DNA of 64,000 nucleotides, taken from positions 3,205,501-3,269,500 of the forward strand of contig NZ_CP022998.1 in the NCBI RefSeq assembly GCF_002277895.1, read 5' to 3'. This DNA is from Rhizobium sp. 11515TR (lineage in GTDB: Bacteria > Pseudomonadota > Alphaproteobacteria > Rhizobiales > Rhizobiaceae). The notes beneath the pieces were generated by a model. It was not told the origin of the DNA and made no database searches. It saw nothing but the letters and a program-made list of their open reading frames with translations. Within the stretch, counting starts at the first letter, position 1. The number at the start of each line of letters is the position of its first letter. Of this stretch, positions 27,686 through 36,826 are shown piece by piece. The translations under genes were made by a program, and so were the position numbers.

Positions 27686-28177
27686 ATGAACGATAAACCA
27701 TCGGTGATCCGGGAAACGGATGAGGATGCGCGCATTCAGGCGCGCGACCTCATGCACAAAGCCGCACATGCAGCCTTGGCCGTCATCGACCCTGAAACCG
27801 GCTTTCCCTCCGTCAGCCGCGTCCTGATCGCCATGGATGCCGATGGCGCTCCGGTCATCCTGGTCTCCGGCCTCTCCTCCCATTCCAAAGCTTTGATGAA
27901 GGACAGCCGCGCTTCGGCGCTTTTTGGCGAGCCCGGCAAGGGCGACCCTCTCGCCCATCCCCGCCTGACCTTACGCTGCAGCGCAGAGCGCATCGATCGG
28001 CAAAGCCAAGCGCACGATCGCATCCGAGCGCTTTTTCTCGATCGCCACCCGAAATCCAACCTCTATATTGATTTTCCGGATTTCTGCTTCTTCCGCCTCG
28101 TTCCGCTCGATGCCAGCCTGAACGGCGGCTTTGGAAGGGCTTACATCTTGTCCTCAAAAGACCTGATGATGCTTTAA
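27686..28177 (+). CDS. Pyridoxamine-phosphate-oxidase-fold (HugZ-like) protein
   Basis: This 163-residue split-barrel FMN-binding-type protein is similar in layout to the HugZ/haem-utilisation family: DLMHKAAHAALAVIDPETGFPSVSRVLIAMD near the start, LSSHSKALMKDSRASALFGEPGKGDPLAHPRLTL (family core), and PKSNLYIDFPDFCFFRLVPLDASLNGGFGRAY at the end. It lacks the extra C-terminal domain of longer HugZ proteins. A role in haem or flavin-linked redox chemistry is possible. ATG 27686 has GGAG seven bases upstream, so the ATG four codons earlier is less likely. It follows choV by 36 bases but is probably unrelated to choline uptake. Confidence 0.75.
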   Translation: MNDKPSVIRETDEDARIQARDLMHKAAHAALAVIDPETGFPSVSRVLIAMDADGAPVILVSGLSSHSKALMKDSRASALFGEPGKGDPLAHPRLTLRCSAERIDRQSQAHDRIRALFLDRHPKSNLYIDFPDFCFFRLVPLDASLNGGFGRAYILSSKDLMML

Positions 28178-28544
28178 ACCGAAAACAAAATCCGGCGGCA
28201 ATAAAATCATACAATAGTGCGAGAATTAGTAGGTGGACAGCCTAACGTAGAAACAGCCAATATTCCCAGGTTGCAAATCCGTGGTGACCAAAATTGGCAT
28301 GTTTGCGGCTCCGAAACGATAAGAATCGACCTATTTTGGTCTAATTTAGCCCCTGGATGGAACGCTGGAGACCTCAGCATTATCGCTGAGGCATCATACG
28401 TACATACCTAAAACAGCATACTCGATACCTTAAATTTAGGTATATACAATCTTCGACCCCTCTTGGTATTGTTAGATATCGGTTTGGACCGGCTTGGAAA
28501 TAGCACAGTTTCTGATGTACGCTCCGCATTGGGAAGATTAACAG
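28178..28544. other. AT-rich intergenic region with inverted repeats upstream of the NolR-type gene
   Basis: No gene is supported in these 367 bases. They contain a 7-bp perfect inverted repeat (CCTCAGC-N6-GCTGAGG, 28372-28391), a pair of 9-base inverted arms (GACCAAAAT 28286-28294, ATTTTGGTC 28333-28341) and a NolR-type motif close to the regulator gene. The composition is clearly more AT-rich than the flanks. Confidence 0.6.
28435..28450 (+). promoter_or_regulatory. Candidate NolR-type operator
   Basis: TTTAG-N9-AT matches the consensus (A/T)TTAG-N9-A(T/A) described for NolR. It lies about 95 bases before the NolR-type gene, which is consistent with autoregulation. Confidence 0.4.
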
Positions 28545-28862
28545 ATGAAGACAAGAGATTTGGCCGAACACTCTAATGTTGCGGCAGCATTATTATCAGC
28601 AATGGCGAACCCGAAGCGTCTTTTGATCCTTTGCAGTCTCGTTAAGGGTGAAGTTCCTGTTGGCGTTCTTGCCAATCAGGTCGGACTGAGCCAATCAGCA
28701 CTTTCTCAGCATCTTTCGAAGCTTCGCGCTCAGAAGCTGGTCAAGACGCGTCGTGATGCTCAAACGATTTACTACTCCAGCACATCAGAATCCGTGATCC
28801 GTGTTCTTGAAACGCTGGAAGACATTTATTGCGAGCCGGAAAAAAGTAGATCGGCTGCTTAA
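28545..28862 (+). CDS. nolR: NolR-type ArsR-family transcriptional regulator
   Basis: This 105-residue winged-helix protein of the ArsR/SmtB fold lacks the usual metal-binding CVC motif. The central sequence (SAMANPKRLLIL, VGLSQSALSQHLSKLRAQ, TRRDAQTIYYSS) is close to NolR of Sinorhizobium meliloti, which represses nodulation and other genes and controls itself. The N and C termini are shorter than in that protein. It may be NolR itself or a paralogue. GGAAG lies eight bases before the ATG. A candidate NolR site upstream and a strong terminator downstream make it a single-gene unit. Confidence 0.75.
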   Translation: MKTRDLAEHSNVAAALLSAMANPKRLLILCSLVKGEVPVGVLANQVGLSQSALSQHLSKLRAQKLVKTRRDAQTIYYSSTSESVIRVLETLEDIYCEPEKSRSAA

Positions 28863-28963
28863 GAGCTTTCAATAGCTTAGGGCCTGTCGACAAACGATCT
28901 CTGGGGAACACTTTAGGCCCTGAAAGATCGACTTGCTTTCATCACCAGGTGTTTTACTGCTTT

Positions 28964-28995
28964 AACTGGCAAATCTTCGGATTTGCCAGTTTTTT
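28964..28995 (+). terminator. Terminator of the NolR-type gene
   Basis: A perfect 12-bp stem (AACTGGCAAATC with GATTTGCCAGTT) closed by a UUCG tetraloop is followed by TTTT. It is an exceptionally stable intrinsic terminator about 100 bases after the stop codon. The remainder of 28863-29212 shows no gene and presumably holds the promoter of the aminotransferase. Confidence 0.92.
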
Positions 28996-29212
28996 CATGT
29001 CTGAACGAGCTCACATCCGTCTGCGGATGATCCTCGCCCAACGCCGCCGGCATGCTGCGATCCAATTCTGCCGCGCCCCAGCCTTCTTCCCCAACCCATC
29101 TTTGCCTTGACGCAAAAAGGCCGGCTGATAATTTGACCAAGCAGTAAATATAATCGCGCGGCGCCGCGCCGCGGTCGGGTAACAGGCCCCCGAATGGCCA
29201 TTGGAGAACAGC

Positions 29213-30541
29213 ATGTCGGACCGTTTGAATGCCACCCCTAACGATTTGCGCGCCTTCTGGATGCCGTTTACGGCCAACCGCCAGTTCAAGAAGGAACCGC
29301 GCCTCTTCGTCAGCGCCAAGGATATGTACTACACCACCCATGACGGTCGGCAGGTACTGGACGGAACTGCGGGTCTGTGGTGTGTGAACGCGGGACACTG
29401 CCGTCCGAAGATCACCGAGGCGATCCGCCAGCAGGCCGGCGAACTCGATTATGCTCCGGCCTTCCAGCTCGGCCATCCCAAGGCCTTCGAGCTTGCGAAC
29501 CGGCTGGTCGATATTGCACCCGAGGGCATGGACCACGTTCTTTATACCAATTCCGGTTCGGAATCGGTCGAAACCGCGCTCAAGGTCGCGCTTGCCTATC
29601 ATCGCGTGAAGGGTAATGGCTCGCGCTTCCGCCTCATCGGCCGCGAGCGTGGCTATCACGGCGTCAATTTCGGCGGCATTTCCGTGGGCGGCATCGTCAC
29701 CAACCGCAAGATGTTCGGCACGCTGCTGACCGGCGTCGACCATATGCCGCACACGCATGTTCCCGGTAAGAACGCCTTCACGCGCGGCGAGCCAGAACAT
29801 GGCGGCGATATCGCCACCGAGCTTGAGCGCATCGTCACGCTGCACGACGCCTCAACAATCGCGGCCGTCATCGTCGAGCCGATTGCCGGCTCTACCGGCG
29901 TGCTGATCCCGCCGAAGGGCTATCTGCAGAAGCTGCGTGACATCTGCACCAAGCACGGCATCCTGCTGATCTTCGACGAAGTCATTACCGGCTTCGGCCG
30001 CCTCGGCGCCCCCTTTGCCGCCCAATATTACGATGTGAAGCCGGATATCATCACGACCGCCAAGGGCCTGACCAACGGCGTCATTCCAATGGGTGCGGTC
30101 TTCGTCACCTCGGAGATCCACGACGCATTCATGCAGGGACCCGAGCATATGATCGAGTTCTTCCACGGCTACACTTACTCCGGCAATCCGATCGCCTCGG
30201 CTGCAGCGCTTGCGACGCTCGACACCTACAAGGAAGAAGGCCTGCTGACGCGCGCAGCCGAACTTTCCGACTACTGGGCCGATGCCCTGCATTCCCTGAA
30301 GGATTGCCCGAACGTTATCGACATCAGAAACACCGGCCTGATCGGCGCCATCGAGCTCGACCCTATCGCCGGCGAGCACACCAAGCGCGCCTTCACCGCT
30401 TTCCTCAAGGCCTATGAAAAGGGCCTCCTGATCCGCACCACCGGCGACATCATCGCGCTCTCGCCGCCGCTCATCATCGAAAAGCATCACATCGACGAGC
30501 TGTTCGGCAAGCTCCGCGAGATCTTGCAGAATAATATCTAA
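29213..30541 (+). CDS. Omega-amino acid:pyruvate aminotransferase (class III)
   Basis: The 442-residue PLP enzyme is of the beta-alanine/omega-amino acid:pyruvate type. The N-terminal WMPFTANRQFKKEPRLF and YTNSGSESVETALK near 98 are typical of this group, followed by DEVITGFGRLGAPF near 256 and the PLP Lys284 in TTAKGLTNG. It transfers the amino group of beta-alanine or other omega-amines to pyruvate. The substrate is not fixed by the sequence. ATG 29213 has GGAG six bases upstream. Adenine deaminase follows 93 bases later. Confidence 0.88.
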   Translation: MSDRLNATPNDLRAFWMPFTANRQFKKEPRLFVSAKDMYYTTHDGRQVLDGTAGLWCVNAGHCRPKITEAIRQQAGELDYAPAFQLGHPKAFELANRLVDIAPEGMDHVLYTNSGSESVETALKVALAYHRVKGNGSRFRLIGRERGYHGVNFGGISVGGIVTNRKMFGTLLTGVDHMPHTHVPGKNAFTRGEPEHGGDIATELERIVTLHDASTIAAVIVEPIAGSTGVLIPPKGYLQKLRDICTKHGILLIFDEVITGFGRLGAPFAAQYYDVKPDIITTAKGLTNGVIPMGAVFVTSEIHDAFMQGPEHMIEFFHGYTYSGNPIASAAALATLDTYKEEGLLTRAAELSDYWADALHSLKDCPNVIDIRNTGLIGAIELDPIAGEHTKRAFTAFLKAYEKGLLIRTTGDIIALSPPLIIEKHHIDELFGKLREILQNNI

Positions 30542-30634
30542 GGCATAAGCTCGAACACATCTCCGCCCCTCACGCCTCCTTTTGCATTAGCAGAAGAGCT
30601 GGCATGAGGGGCGATCCATATGCGAGGGACAAAC

Positions 30635-32332
30635 ATGACCACCAAACTCGAACGCTATATCGACCAGGGCGCTGGCCGGGAGCCTGCGGACATTGTTCTC
30701 AAGAACGGCCGCTTCTTCGATCTGGTGACGGGAGAGCTGGTGGCCTCGGACATCGCCATCTGCGGTGACCGTATCGTCGGGACCTGCGGCGATTATCACG
30801 GTCGTGAGGAAATCGATATCGCCGGCCGCATGGTCGTACCAGGCTTCATCGACACCCATCTTCACATCGAATCCTCGCTGGTGACCCCGCTCGAATTTGA
30901 CCGCTGCGTCCTGCCCTATGGCGTGACCACCGCCATCTGCGATCCGCATGAAATCGCCAACGTGCTCGGCACCGAAGGCATACGCTACTTCCTCGACTGT
31001 TCGCTGGAAACCATCATGGATATCCGCGTCCAGCTTTCCTCCTGCGTGCCGGCAACGCATCTGGAGACCTCGGGTGCCGATCTGCCGATCGAGACGCTCC
31101 TGCCGTTCCGCAATCATCCGCAGGTGATCGGCCTTGCCGAATTCATGAATTTCCCCGGGGTGATCCATAAGGATCCCGTCTGCATGGCGAAACTCGAAGC
31201 CTTCCAGGGCGGCCATATCGATGGCCACGCGCCGCTTTTGCGCGGTAATGACCTCAACGGCTATCTCGCAGCCGGCATTCGCACGGAGCATGAATCGACA
31301 ACCGCCGAAGAGGCAATGGAGAAGATCCGCAAAGGCATGCATGTGCTGGTGCGTGAAGGTTCCGTTTCCAAGGATCTGCACGCCCTGATGCCTGTTATCA
31401 CCGAGCGCCTGTCGCCTCATCTGGCGCTTTGCACCGACGACCGCAACCCGCTCGATATCGCCGAACAGGGTCATCTCGATTATATGATCCGCACGGCGAT
31501 CGCCCATGGCGTCGAGCCCCTGGCGATCTACCGCGCCGCCTCGATCTCGGCAGCCCGCGCCTTCGGTCTGCGTGATCGCGGTCTCGTAGCACCGGGCTGG
31601 CGCGCCGATCTCGTCGTCGTCGACAGCCTGGAAAGCTGCAAGGCCGAGATCGTCTTCTCCGCAGGCCGCCGTGTCACCGCTGAACTCTTCGCGACCCGCG
31701 GTTCGGTAGAGCCAGTCGGCCTCGACAGTGTCAAGGCCCGCCCGATCAACGCAACCGATTTTGGCGTGCCGGTGACGGAGGGCGAAAGCTCCGTCATTGG
31801 CGTGACGCCCGGCAAGATCATCACCCAACATCGCCGCTATCGCCTGCCGACCAAGGGCAACCAGACCGATATCGACCTCGGCAACGATATCATCAAGGTC
31901 GCCGTCATCGAGCGGCACGGCAAGAACGGCAACCACGCCAACGGCTTCGTCCAAGGTTTTGGCTTGAAGAAAGGCGCGATCGCCTCGACCGTCGGCCATG
32001 ACAGCCACAATATCTGCGTCGTCGGCGTCAACGAGGATGACATGGCGCTCGCCGCCAATCGCTTGAGCGACATCAACGGCGGCTTTGTCGTCGTCGAGGA
32101 CGGCGTCGTGACCGGCGAGATTGCCCTGCCCGTCGCCGGCCTGATGAGCCTCGAGCCTTATGAAAGCGTGCGCGATACGCTGCACCATCTGCGCCAGGCG
32201 GCCTATGCCCTTGGCGCGACGCTGGAAGAGCCCTTCCTGCAGCTCGCCTTCCTGCCCCTGCCCGTGATCCCGCATCTGAAGATATCGGACAGAGGTCTGG
32301 TCGATGTGGACAAGTTCATGCTGATCGGCTGA
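30635..32332 (+). CDS. ade: Adenine deaminase
   Basis: Adenine deaminase of the amidohydrolase superfamily, 565 residues, converts adenine to hypoxanthine and ammonia. The metal-binding DTHLHIESS is near 72, with further metal or catalytic blocks [12 protein letters not shown] near 107 and [18 protein letters not shown] near 268, plus the C-terminal [16 protein letters not shown] type sequence. It supplies hypoxanthine for xanthine dehydrogenase, whose genes also lie in this window. ATG 30635 has AGGGA upstream. Its stop codon abuts that of aglA, which runs the other way. Confidence 0.95.
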   Translation: MTTKLERYIDQGAGREPADIVLKNGRFFDLVTGELVASDIAICGDRIVGTCGDYHGREEIDIAGRMVVPGFIDTHLHIESSLVTPLEFDRCVLPYGVTTAICDPHEIANVLGTEGIRYFLDCSLETIMDIRVQLSSCVPATHLETSGADLPIETLLPFRNHPQVIGLAEFMNFPGVIHKDPVCMAKLEAFQGGHIDGHAPLLRGNDLNGYLAAGIRTEHESTTAEEAMEKIRKGMHVLVREGSVSKDLHALMPVITERLSPHLALCTDDRNPLDIAEQGHLDYMIRTAIAHGVEPLAIYRAASISAARAFGLRDRGLVAPGWRADLVVVDSLESCKAEIVFSAGRRVTAELFATRGSVEPVGLDSVKARPINATDFGVPVTEGESSVIGVTPGKIITQHRRYRLPTKGNQTDIDLGNDIIKVAVIERHGKNGNHANGFVQGFGLKKGAIASTVGHDSHNICVVGVNEDDMALAANRLSDINGGFVVVEDGVVTGEIALPVAGLMSLEPYESVRDTLHHLRQAAYALGATLEEPFLQLAFLPLPVIPHLKISDRGLVDVDKFMLIG

Positions 32333-33979
32333 TCAGGCGAGCTTGCCGCAATAAACATCCAGAGCAGCAAGCGTTAGCGCTGCTCCGGCATCTGCCGTGT
32401 CAAACCCCGGCATGGCGATCGTCTTGCCAAGCTTGATGTCCTCCGGCAAGGCAACCTTCACAGGCTTGCGGGAGAGATTGAAGACAAAGAGCAGCGTCTC
32501 GTCACCCTTGGAGCGGGTGAAGGCGAGAACGTCCTCTTTTGTATCGAGGAAGGTCATGTCGCCATCGCGCAAAGCGGCATGTTCCGCACGGAAAGCCAGC
32601 GTCCGCTGGTAGTGATGCAGCACGGAATCCGCATCCGCCTCTTGCTTGTCGACGGCGAGCGCCGCATGCTGGTAGGGAACCGGCAGCCAGGACTTGTCGG
32701 CCGTGGTAAAGCCGGCATGGGCGCGGCTCGCTTCCCAGGGCATCGGCGTGCGGCAGCCGTCGCGGCCCTTGAAGGCCGGCCAGAAGCGAATGCCGTAGGG
32801 ATCGCGCAGATCCTCGAAGGCAAGCTCTGCCTCCGGCAGACCGAGTTCTTCGCCCTGGTAGAGGCAGATCGAGCCACGCAGGGTTGATAACAGCGAAATC
32901 GCGAGCTTCGCCACGCGCGGCTGTTCCTCCTCCGTCTCGGCAAAGCGGCTGACATGACGCTGAACGTCATGGTTGGAAAAGGCCCAGCAGACCCAGCCAT
33001 CAACGACATTATCCTGGAAATCGCTGACGCAGCGCCGGAAATGCGCCGGCGTGAAATCGGGACCCAAAAGATCGAACGTGTAGCACATGTGCAGCTTGTC
33101 GCCGCCGCTGGTATAGGCCGCAACCGTCTCCAGCGAGCGCACGCCGTCACCCACTTCGCCGACAGTCGTGCGGTTTTCGTATTGATCAAGCAATGCCCGC
33201 AACCGCTTCAGGAAGCCGATATTCTCCGGCTGCGTCTTGTCGTAGAGATGGTTCTGCATCCCGTAGGGGTTGGTTTCGGGCGCGTCGAGCCCGCCGGTCG
33301 CGACGAGCGCCGGCGGATTGTCGCGAAGCTTCTTGTCGCAGAAATAGTAGTTGACCGTATCCAGGCGGAAACCATCGACGCCGCGATCGAGCCAGAATTT
33401 GACGGCCGCCAATACCGCATCCTGAACGTCCGGATTGTGGAAGTTCAGATCCGGCTGCGATGTCAGGAAGTTGTGTTGGTAATATTGCCGGCGCACGCCA
33501 TCCCATTCCCAGCCGGGGCCGCCGAAAATCGACAGCCAGTTGTTCGGCGCCGTGCCGTCCGGCTTCGGATCGGCCCAGACATACCAATCCGCCTTGGGAT
33601 TGTCGCGGCTTGTACGGCTTTCGACGAACCAGGGATGCCGGTCGGAAGTGTGCGAGATGACCTGATCGATGATGACCTTGAGGCCGAGTTCGTGCGCTGC
33701 CGCCATCATCTCGTCGAAATCGGCAAGCGTGCCGAAGATCGGATCGACATCGCAGTAATCGGCGACGTCATAGCCCATATCGGCCATCGGCGAGGTGAAG
33801 AACGGCGCCAGCCAGATCGCGTCGACCCCGAGTGCGGCAATGTGAGGCAGGCGCCGGGTGATCCCCTTGATGTCGCCGAGCCCGTTGGCATCCGTGTCCT
33901 GAAACGACCGCGGATAGACCTGATAGATCACAGCCCCGCGCCACCAGTCGGCTCCCGCCGCTTTATTCGTCGATTTCAT
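32333..33979 (-). CDS. aglA: Alpha-glucosidase, GH13 family
   Basis: The 548-residue cytoplasmic GH13 enzyme matches the AglA/oligo-1,6-glucosidase type. The (beta/alpha)8 catalytic triad is Asp207 (DGFRLDTVN), Glu275 (TTVGEVGDG) and Asp338 (FSNHD). ADMGYDVADYCDVDPIFG near 66-83 and VIIDQVISHTSDRHPWF near 102-118 are further GH13 regions. It hydrolyses alpha-glucosides such as sucrose, trehalose or maltose after uptake. In S. meliloti aglA sits with aglEFG transport genes, which are absent here. ATG 33979 has GAGGCGG upstream; the longer frame to 34054 lacks support. Confidence 0.9.
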   Translation of the reverse strand: MKSTNKAAGADWWRGAVIYQVYPRSFQDTDANGLGDIKGITRRLPHIAALGVDAIWLAPFFTSPMADMGYDVADYCDVDPIFGTLADFDEMMAAAHELGLKVIIDQVISHTSDRHPWFVESRTSRDNPKADWYVWADPKPDGTAPNNWLSIFGGPGWEWDGVRRQYYQHNFLTSQPDLNFHNPDVQDAVLAAVKFWLDRGVDGFRLDTVNYYFCDKKLRDNPPALVATGGLDAPETNPYGMQNHLYDKTQPENIGFLKRLRALLDQYENRTTVGEVGDGVRSLETVAAYTSGGDKLHMCYTFDLLGPDFTPAHFRRCVSDFQDNVVDGWVCWAFSNHDVQRHVSRFAETEEEQPRVAKLAISLLSTLRGSICLYQGEELGLPEAELAFEDLRDPYGIRFWPAFKGRDGCRTPMPWEASRAHAGFTTADKSWLPVPYQHAALAVDKQEADADSVLHHYQRTLAFRAEHAALRDGDMTFLDTKEDVLAFTRSKGDETLLFVFNLSRKPVKVALPEDIKLGKTIAMPGFDTADAGAALTLAALDVYCGKLA

Positions 33980-34106
33980 CAAACCGCCTCGATATCGCAC
34001 AAGGCCTGCCAGTTTGCACACTCGGGCGCAGGCGGCAAGCCGCAAATCGGTCATCCGAAAAGCTCAACCACCGGCGGATAAATTCGCAGTATCAATTTTA
34101 GAGTTT

Positions 34107-34126
34107 TGTGAATATGAAAGTTCACA
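34107..34126. promoter_or_regulatory. Inverted repeat between aglA and oppA
   Basis: TGTGAA-N8-TTCACA is a perfect 6-bp inverted repeat. It resembles a CRP-like site, but the spacing is wrong for CRP (10 instead of 6 between TGTGA and TCACA). It lies in the divergent region and could serve either side. Confidence 0.3.
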
Positions 34127-34153
34127 CGCTAAGCATGCCCGACTTTTTTTAAC

Positions 34154-34208
34154 TTGAAAGCGACGTCGCTTTCGATAACTTCGCGCATTGACCTGCACGT
34201 ACAGGTCA
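34154..34208 (+). promoter_or_regulatory. Putative opp promoter with two palindromic operators
   Basis: TTGAAA (34154), a 16-base spacer and TAACTT (34176) form a promoter. Its spacer is occupied by the perfect 18-bp palindrome GAAAGCGACGTCGCTTTC (34156-34173). A second inverted repeat, TGACCTG-N6-CAGGTCA (34189-34208), sits near +1 to +20. The arrangement fits repression by a dimeric regulator. The rest of 33980-34270 shows no gene. Confidence 0.5.
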
Positions 34209-34270
34209 CCTGCGGATCAAAAACACCCTTGTAAAACAAGGACAAGAACTCCAGAAAGGTGGGAAAACAT

Positions 34271-35851
34271 ATGGCGCACATCACCAGAAAATTTATCGCT
34301 GCGGCTTTCGTCAGCACGATATTGAGCGTTTCCGCGCATGCCGCGACCCTCAATATCCACAACGGCGGCGACCCGACTTCGCTCGATCCGCAAAAAATTT
34401 CCGGCGATTGGGAGAACCGCATCGACGGCGATATCTTCGAAGGGCTGGTGACCGAGGACCCCAAAGACAACCCAATTCCCGGCCAGGCCGCAAGCTGGAC
34501 CATTTCCCCGGATCAGAAGGTCTATACTTTCAAGCTGCGTGACGGCATCAAGTGGTCCGACGGCCAGCCGGTGACGGCTCAGGACTTCGTTTTTGCCTTC
34601 CAGCGCCTGATGGACCCGAAAACCGCAGCCCAGTACGCCTATCTGCAATACACGATCCTGAACGCGGAAAAGATCAACAAGGGCGAGATCAAGGACCTGA
34701 CACAGCTCGGCGTCAAGGCGATCGACGACAAGACCCTGGAAATCACGCTTGAGAATCCCACCCCCTATTTCCTCAACGCGCTGATGCACTACACGGCCTA
34801 TCCGCTGCCGAAGCACGTCGTGGAAGCCAAGGGCGACCAATGGGTCAAGATCGGCAACATCGTCACCAACGGCCCGTACAAGCCCACCGAATGGGTGCCC
34901 GGTTCGCATGTCAGCATGGTCAAGAGTGATCAGTATTATGACGCCAAGGACATCAAGATCGACAACGTCAACTATTACACGCTGGAAGATCAGGCCGCTG
35001 CCTTGAAGCGCTATCGCGCCGGCGAATTCGACATTCTCACCTCCTTCCCGGCCGATCAGTATGACTGGATCCAGAAGAACCTGCCCGGCCAGGCGCATGT
35101 GGTGCCGTTCCTCGGCACCTACTACTACGTCCTGAACTCCACCAAGCCGCCATTCAACGACAAGCGCGTTCGCCAAGCCCTCTCCATGGCCGTCAACCGC
35201 GAAGTCATCGGGCCGAAGATTCTCGGCACCGGCGAACTGCCGTCCTATTCCTGGGTACCGCCGGGCACCGCCAATTACGGCGAGCCGGCCTATGTCAGCT
35301 GGAAGGACGAGCCCTACAAGCAGAAGGTCGAAGAAGCGAAGAAGCTTCTGAAGGAAGCTGGCTTCGGCCCTGACCATCCGCTGAAGGCTCAGCTGCGCTA
35401 CAACACCAACGACAACCACAAGCGCATTGCCGTTGCGATCGCCGCCATGTGGAAGCCGCTCGGCGTCGATATCGAGCTCTACAACACCGAAACCAAGGTG
35501 CATTACGATGAAATGCAGCGTGGCGAGGTGCAGATCGGCCGTGCCGGGTGGCTCGCCGACTATAACGACCCGATCAACTTCCTGAACCTGCTCTCCACCG
35601 GCGTCGAAATGAACTACGGCCGCTGGAGCAACAAGGACTATGATGCTCTGATCAAGCAGGGCAATGAAGAAACCGATCTCAAGAAGCGCGCCGAAATCTA
35701 CAAGAAGGCCGAGCAACTGGCCCTCGACGACAGCGCCGCGATCCCGATCTACTACTACGTTTCCCAGAACATCGTCGCCCCGAAGGTCCAGGGCTTCGTT
35801 GACAACATCCAGGACATCCACCGCACCCGCTGGCTGTCGATCAAAGAATAA
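34271..35851 (+). CDS. oppA: Oligopeptide ABC transporter, periplasmic binding protein
   Basis: This 526-residue family-5 solute-binding protein has a signal peptide (HITRKFIAAAFVSTILSVSAHAA, written as residues 2-24). It has the OppA-type layout: NGGDPTSLDPQKISGDWENRIDGDIFEGLV near the start, WTISPDQKVYTFKLRDGIKWSDG, and RPNDRVRQALSMAVNRE-like KRVRQALSMAVNRE near 300. It delivers peptides to the OppBC permease. ATG 34271 has AAGGTGGG seven bases upstream, so the GTG four codons earlier is not used. It is first of a five-gene opp operon and ends in a strong hairpin. Confidence 0.92.
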   Translation: MAHITRKFIAAAFVSTILSVSAHAATLNIHNGGDPTSLDPQKISGDWENRIDGDIFEGLVTEDPKDNPIPGQAASWTISPDQKVYTFKLRDGIKWSDGQPVTAQDFVFAFQRLMDPKTAAQYAYLQYTILNAEKINKGEIKDLTQLGVKAIDDKTLEITLENPTPYFLNALMHYTAYPLPKHVVEAKGDQWVKIGNIVTNGPYKPTEWVPGSHVSMVKSDQYYDAKDIKIDNVNYYTLEDQAAALKRYRAGEFDILTSFPADQYDWIQKNLPGQAHVVPFLGTYYYVLNSTKPPFNDKRVRQALSMAVNREVIGPKILGTGELPSYSWVPPGTANYGEPAYVSWKDEPYKQKVEEAKKLLKEAGFGPDHPLKAQLRYNTNDNHKRIAVAIAAMWKPLGVDIELYNTETKVHYDEMQRGEVQIGRAGWLADYNDPINFLNLLSTGVEMNYGRWSNKDYDALIKQGNEETDLKKRAEIYKKAEQLALDDSAAIPIYYYVSQNIVAPKVQGFVDNIQDIHRTRWLSIKE

Positions 35852-35860
35852 TTGGGAACA

Positions 35861-35892
35861 GGCTCCCTCCCGGACACAACCGGGAGGGAGCC
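35861..35892 (+). promoter_or_regulatory. Intercistronic hairpin oppA-oppB
   Basis: A perfect 13-bp stem (GGCTCCCTCCCGG with CCGGGAGGGAGCC) encloses a 6-base loop, with no T tract after it. It probably stabilises the oppA message and lowers distal expression. Confidence 0.7.
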
Positions 35893-35902
35893 GTCTAAGA
35901 CC

Positions 35903-36826
35903 ATGTTTGGCTATGCTCTCCGTCGTTTGCTGTCGACAATCCCCGTTTTGTGGATTGCCGTGACAGTGTGTTTTTTCATTCTGCGCCTCGCTCCCGGCGG
36001 CCCCTTCGATGGCGAAAGGCCATTGCCGCCGGAAGTCAAAGCCAACCTCGCGGCTCACTACAACCTCGATAAGCCCCTGGTTGAGCAATACCTGATCTAT
36101 GTCGGCGACGTCATGAAGGGCGATCTTGGCCCCTCCTTCGCCAATCAGGACTTCACCGTCACCCAGCAGATCATGTCGGGCTTCCCCTACACGCTGACCA
36201 TCGGCGGCGCCGCTTTCGTGCTCGCGACCATCTTCGGCATCTTCATAGGCTGTCTCGGGGCGCTTTATCAAAACCGCGCGGCCGATTACTGGCTGGGCGG
36301 AGGTCTTCTCATCGGCTTGGTCATGCCGAGCTTCCTGATCGCGCCAATCCTGCAGCTCATCTTCGGCAACACGCTCGGCTGGCTGCCGGTCGGTGGCTGG
36401 GGGGACGGCTCGATCAAGTTCCTGATCCTGCCCATCATCGTCCTGACGCTGCCGCATGCGGCACGCATCTCGCGCCTGATGCGCGGCTCGATGATCGAGG
36501 TGATGGGCCAGAACTTCATCCGAACCGCCAAGGCCAAGGGTATCGGCCCGCGACTGACGATCATGCGCCACGCGCTGAAGCCGGCCATGATGCCCGTCGT
36601 CTCCTATCTGGGACCCGCGGCAAGCTATCTGCTTACCGGTTCGCTGGTGGTCGAAAGCATCTTCGGCCTCCCCGGCGTCGGCCGCTACTTCGTCGGCGCG
36701 GCGCTGAACCGTGACTACGGCATGGTCCTCGGCACGGTCATTTTCTACATGGTCCTGATCGTGGTCCTCAATCTGCTGGTCGACATCGCCTATGCCTGGC
36801 TCGATCCGAAAGTGAGAATGCGATGA
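35903..36826 (+). CDS. oppB: Oligopeptide ABC transporter, permease OppB
   Basis: The protein has 307 residues. It has the N-terminal helix of OppB/DppB proteins (LRRLLSTIPVLWIAVTVCFFILRLAPGGPFDGERPLP) and about six helices in all. The EAA loop IRTAKAKGIGPRLTIMRHALKPAMMPVV (about 210-237) contacts the ATPases. It forms the inner-membrane channel with OppC. ATG 35903 follows the hairpin. The stop overlaps the oppC start by four bases (ATGA). Confidence 0.93.
   Translation: MFGYALRRLLSTIPVLWIAVTVCFFILRLAPGGPFDGERPLPPEVKANLAAHYNLDKPLVEQYLIYVGDVMKGDLGPSFANQDFTVTQQIMSGFPYTLTIGGAAFVLATIFGIFIGCLGALYQNRAADYWLGGGLLIGLVMPSFLIAPILQLIFGNTLGWLPVGGWGDGSIKFLILPIIVLTLPHAARISRLMRGSMIEVMGQNFIRTAKAKGIGPRLTIMRHALKPAMMPVVSYLGPAASYLLTGSLVVESIFGLPGVGRYFVGAALNRDYGMVLGTVIFYMVLIVVLNLLVDIAYAWLDPKVRMR

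Noticed and set aside
28913..29845. 310-codon minus-strand ORF covering the aminotransferase
   Set aside because: It is antisense to a well-supported class III aminotransferase, has no ribosome-binding site and its composition follows from the GC-rich codon bias of the real gene.
30587..32275. 562-codon minus-strand ORF opposite ade
   Set aside because: It mirrors adenine deaminase, which has all expected motifs, so the antisense frame is chance.
34107..34126. CRP/FNR-type site upstream of opp
   Set aside because: The arms TGTGAA/TTCACA fit, but the spacing is four bases too long for a CRP-type dimer, so no CRP call is made.
34217..36571. 784-codon minus-strand ORF opposite oppA-oppB
   Set aside because: It is a shadow of the opp genes in a GC-rich genome; the plus-strand frames show clear domains, starts and overlaps.
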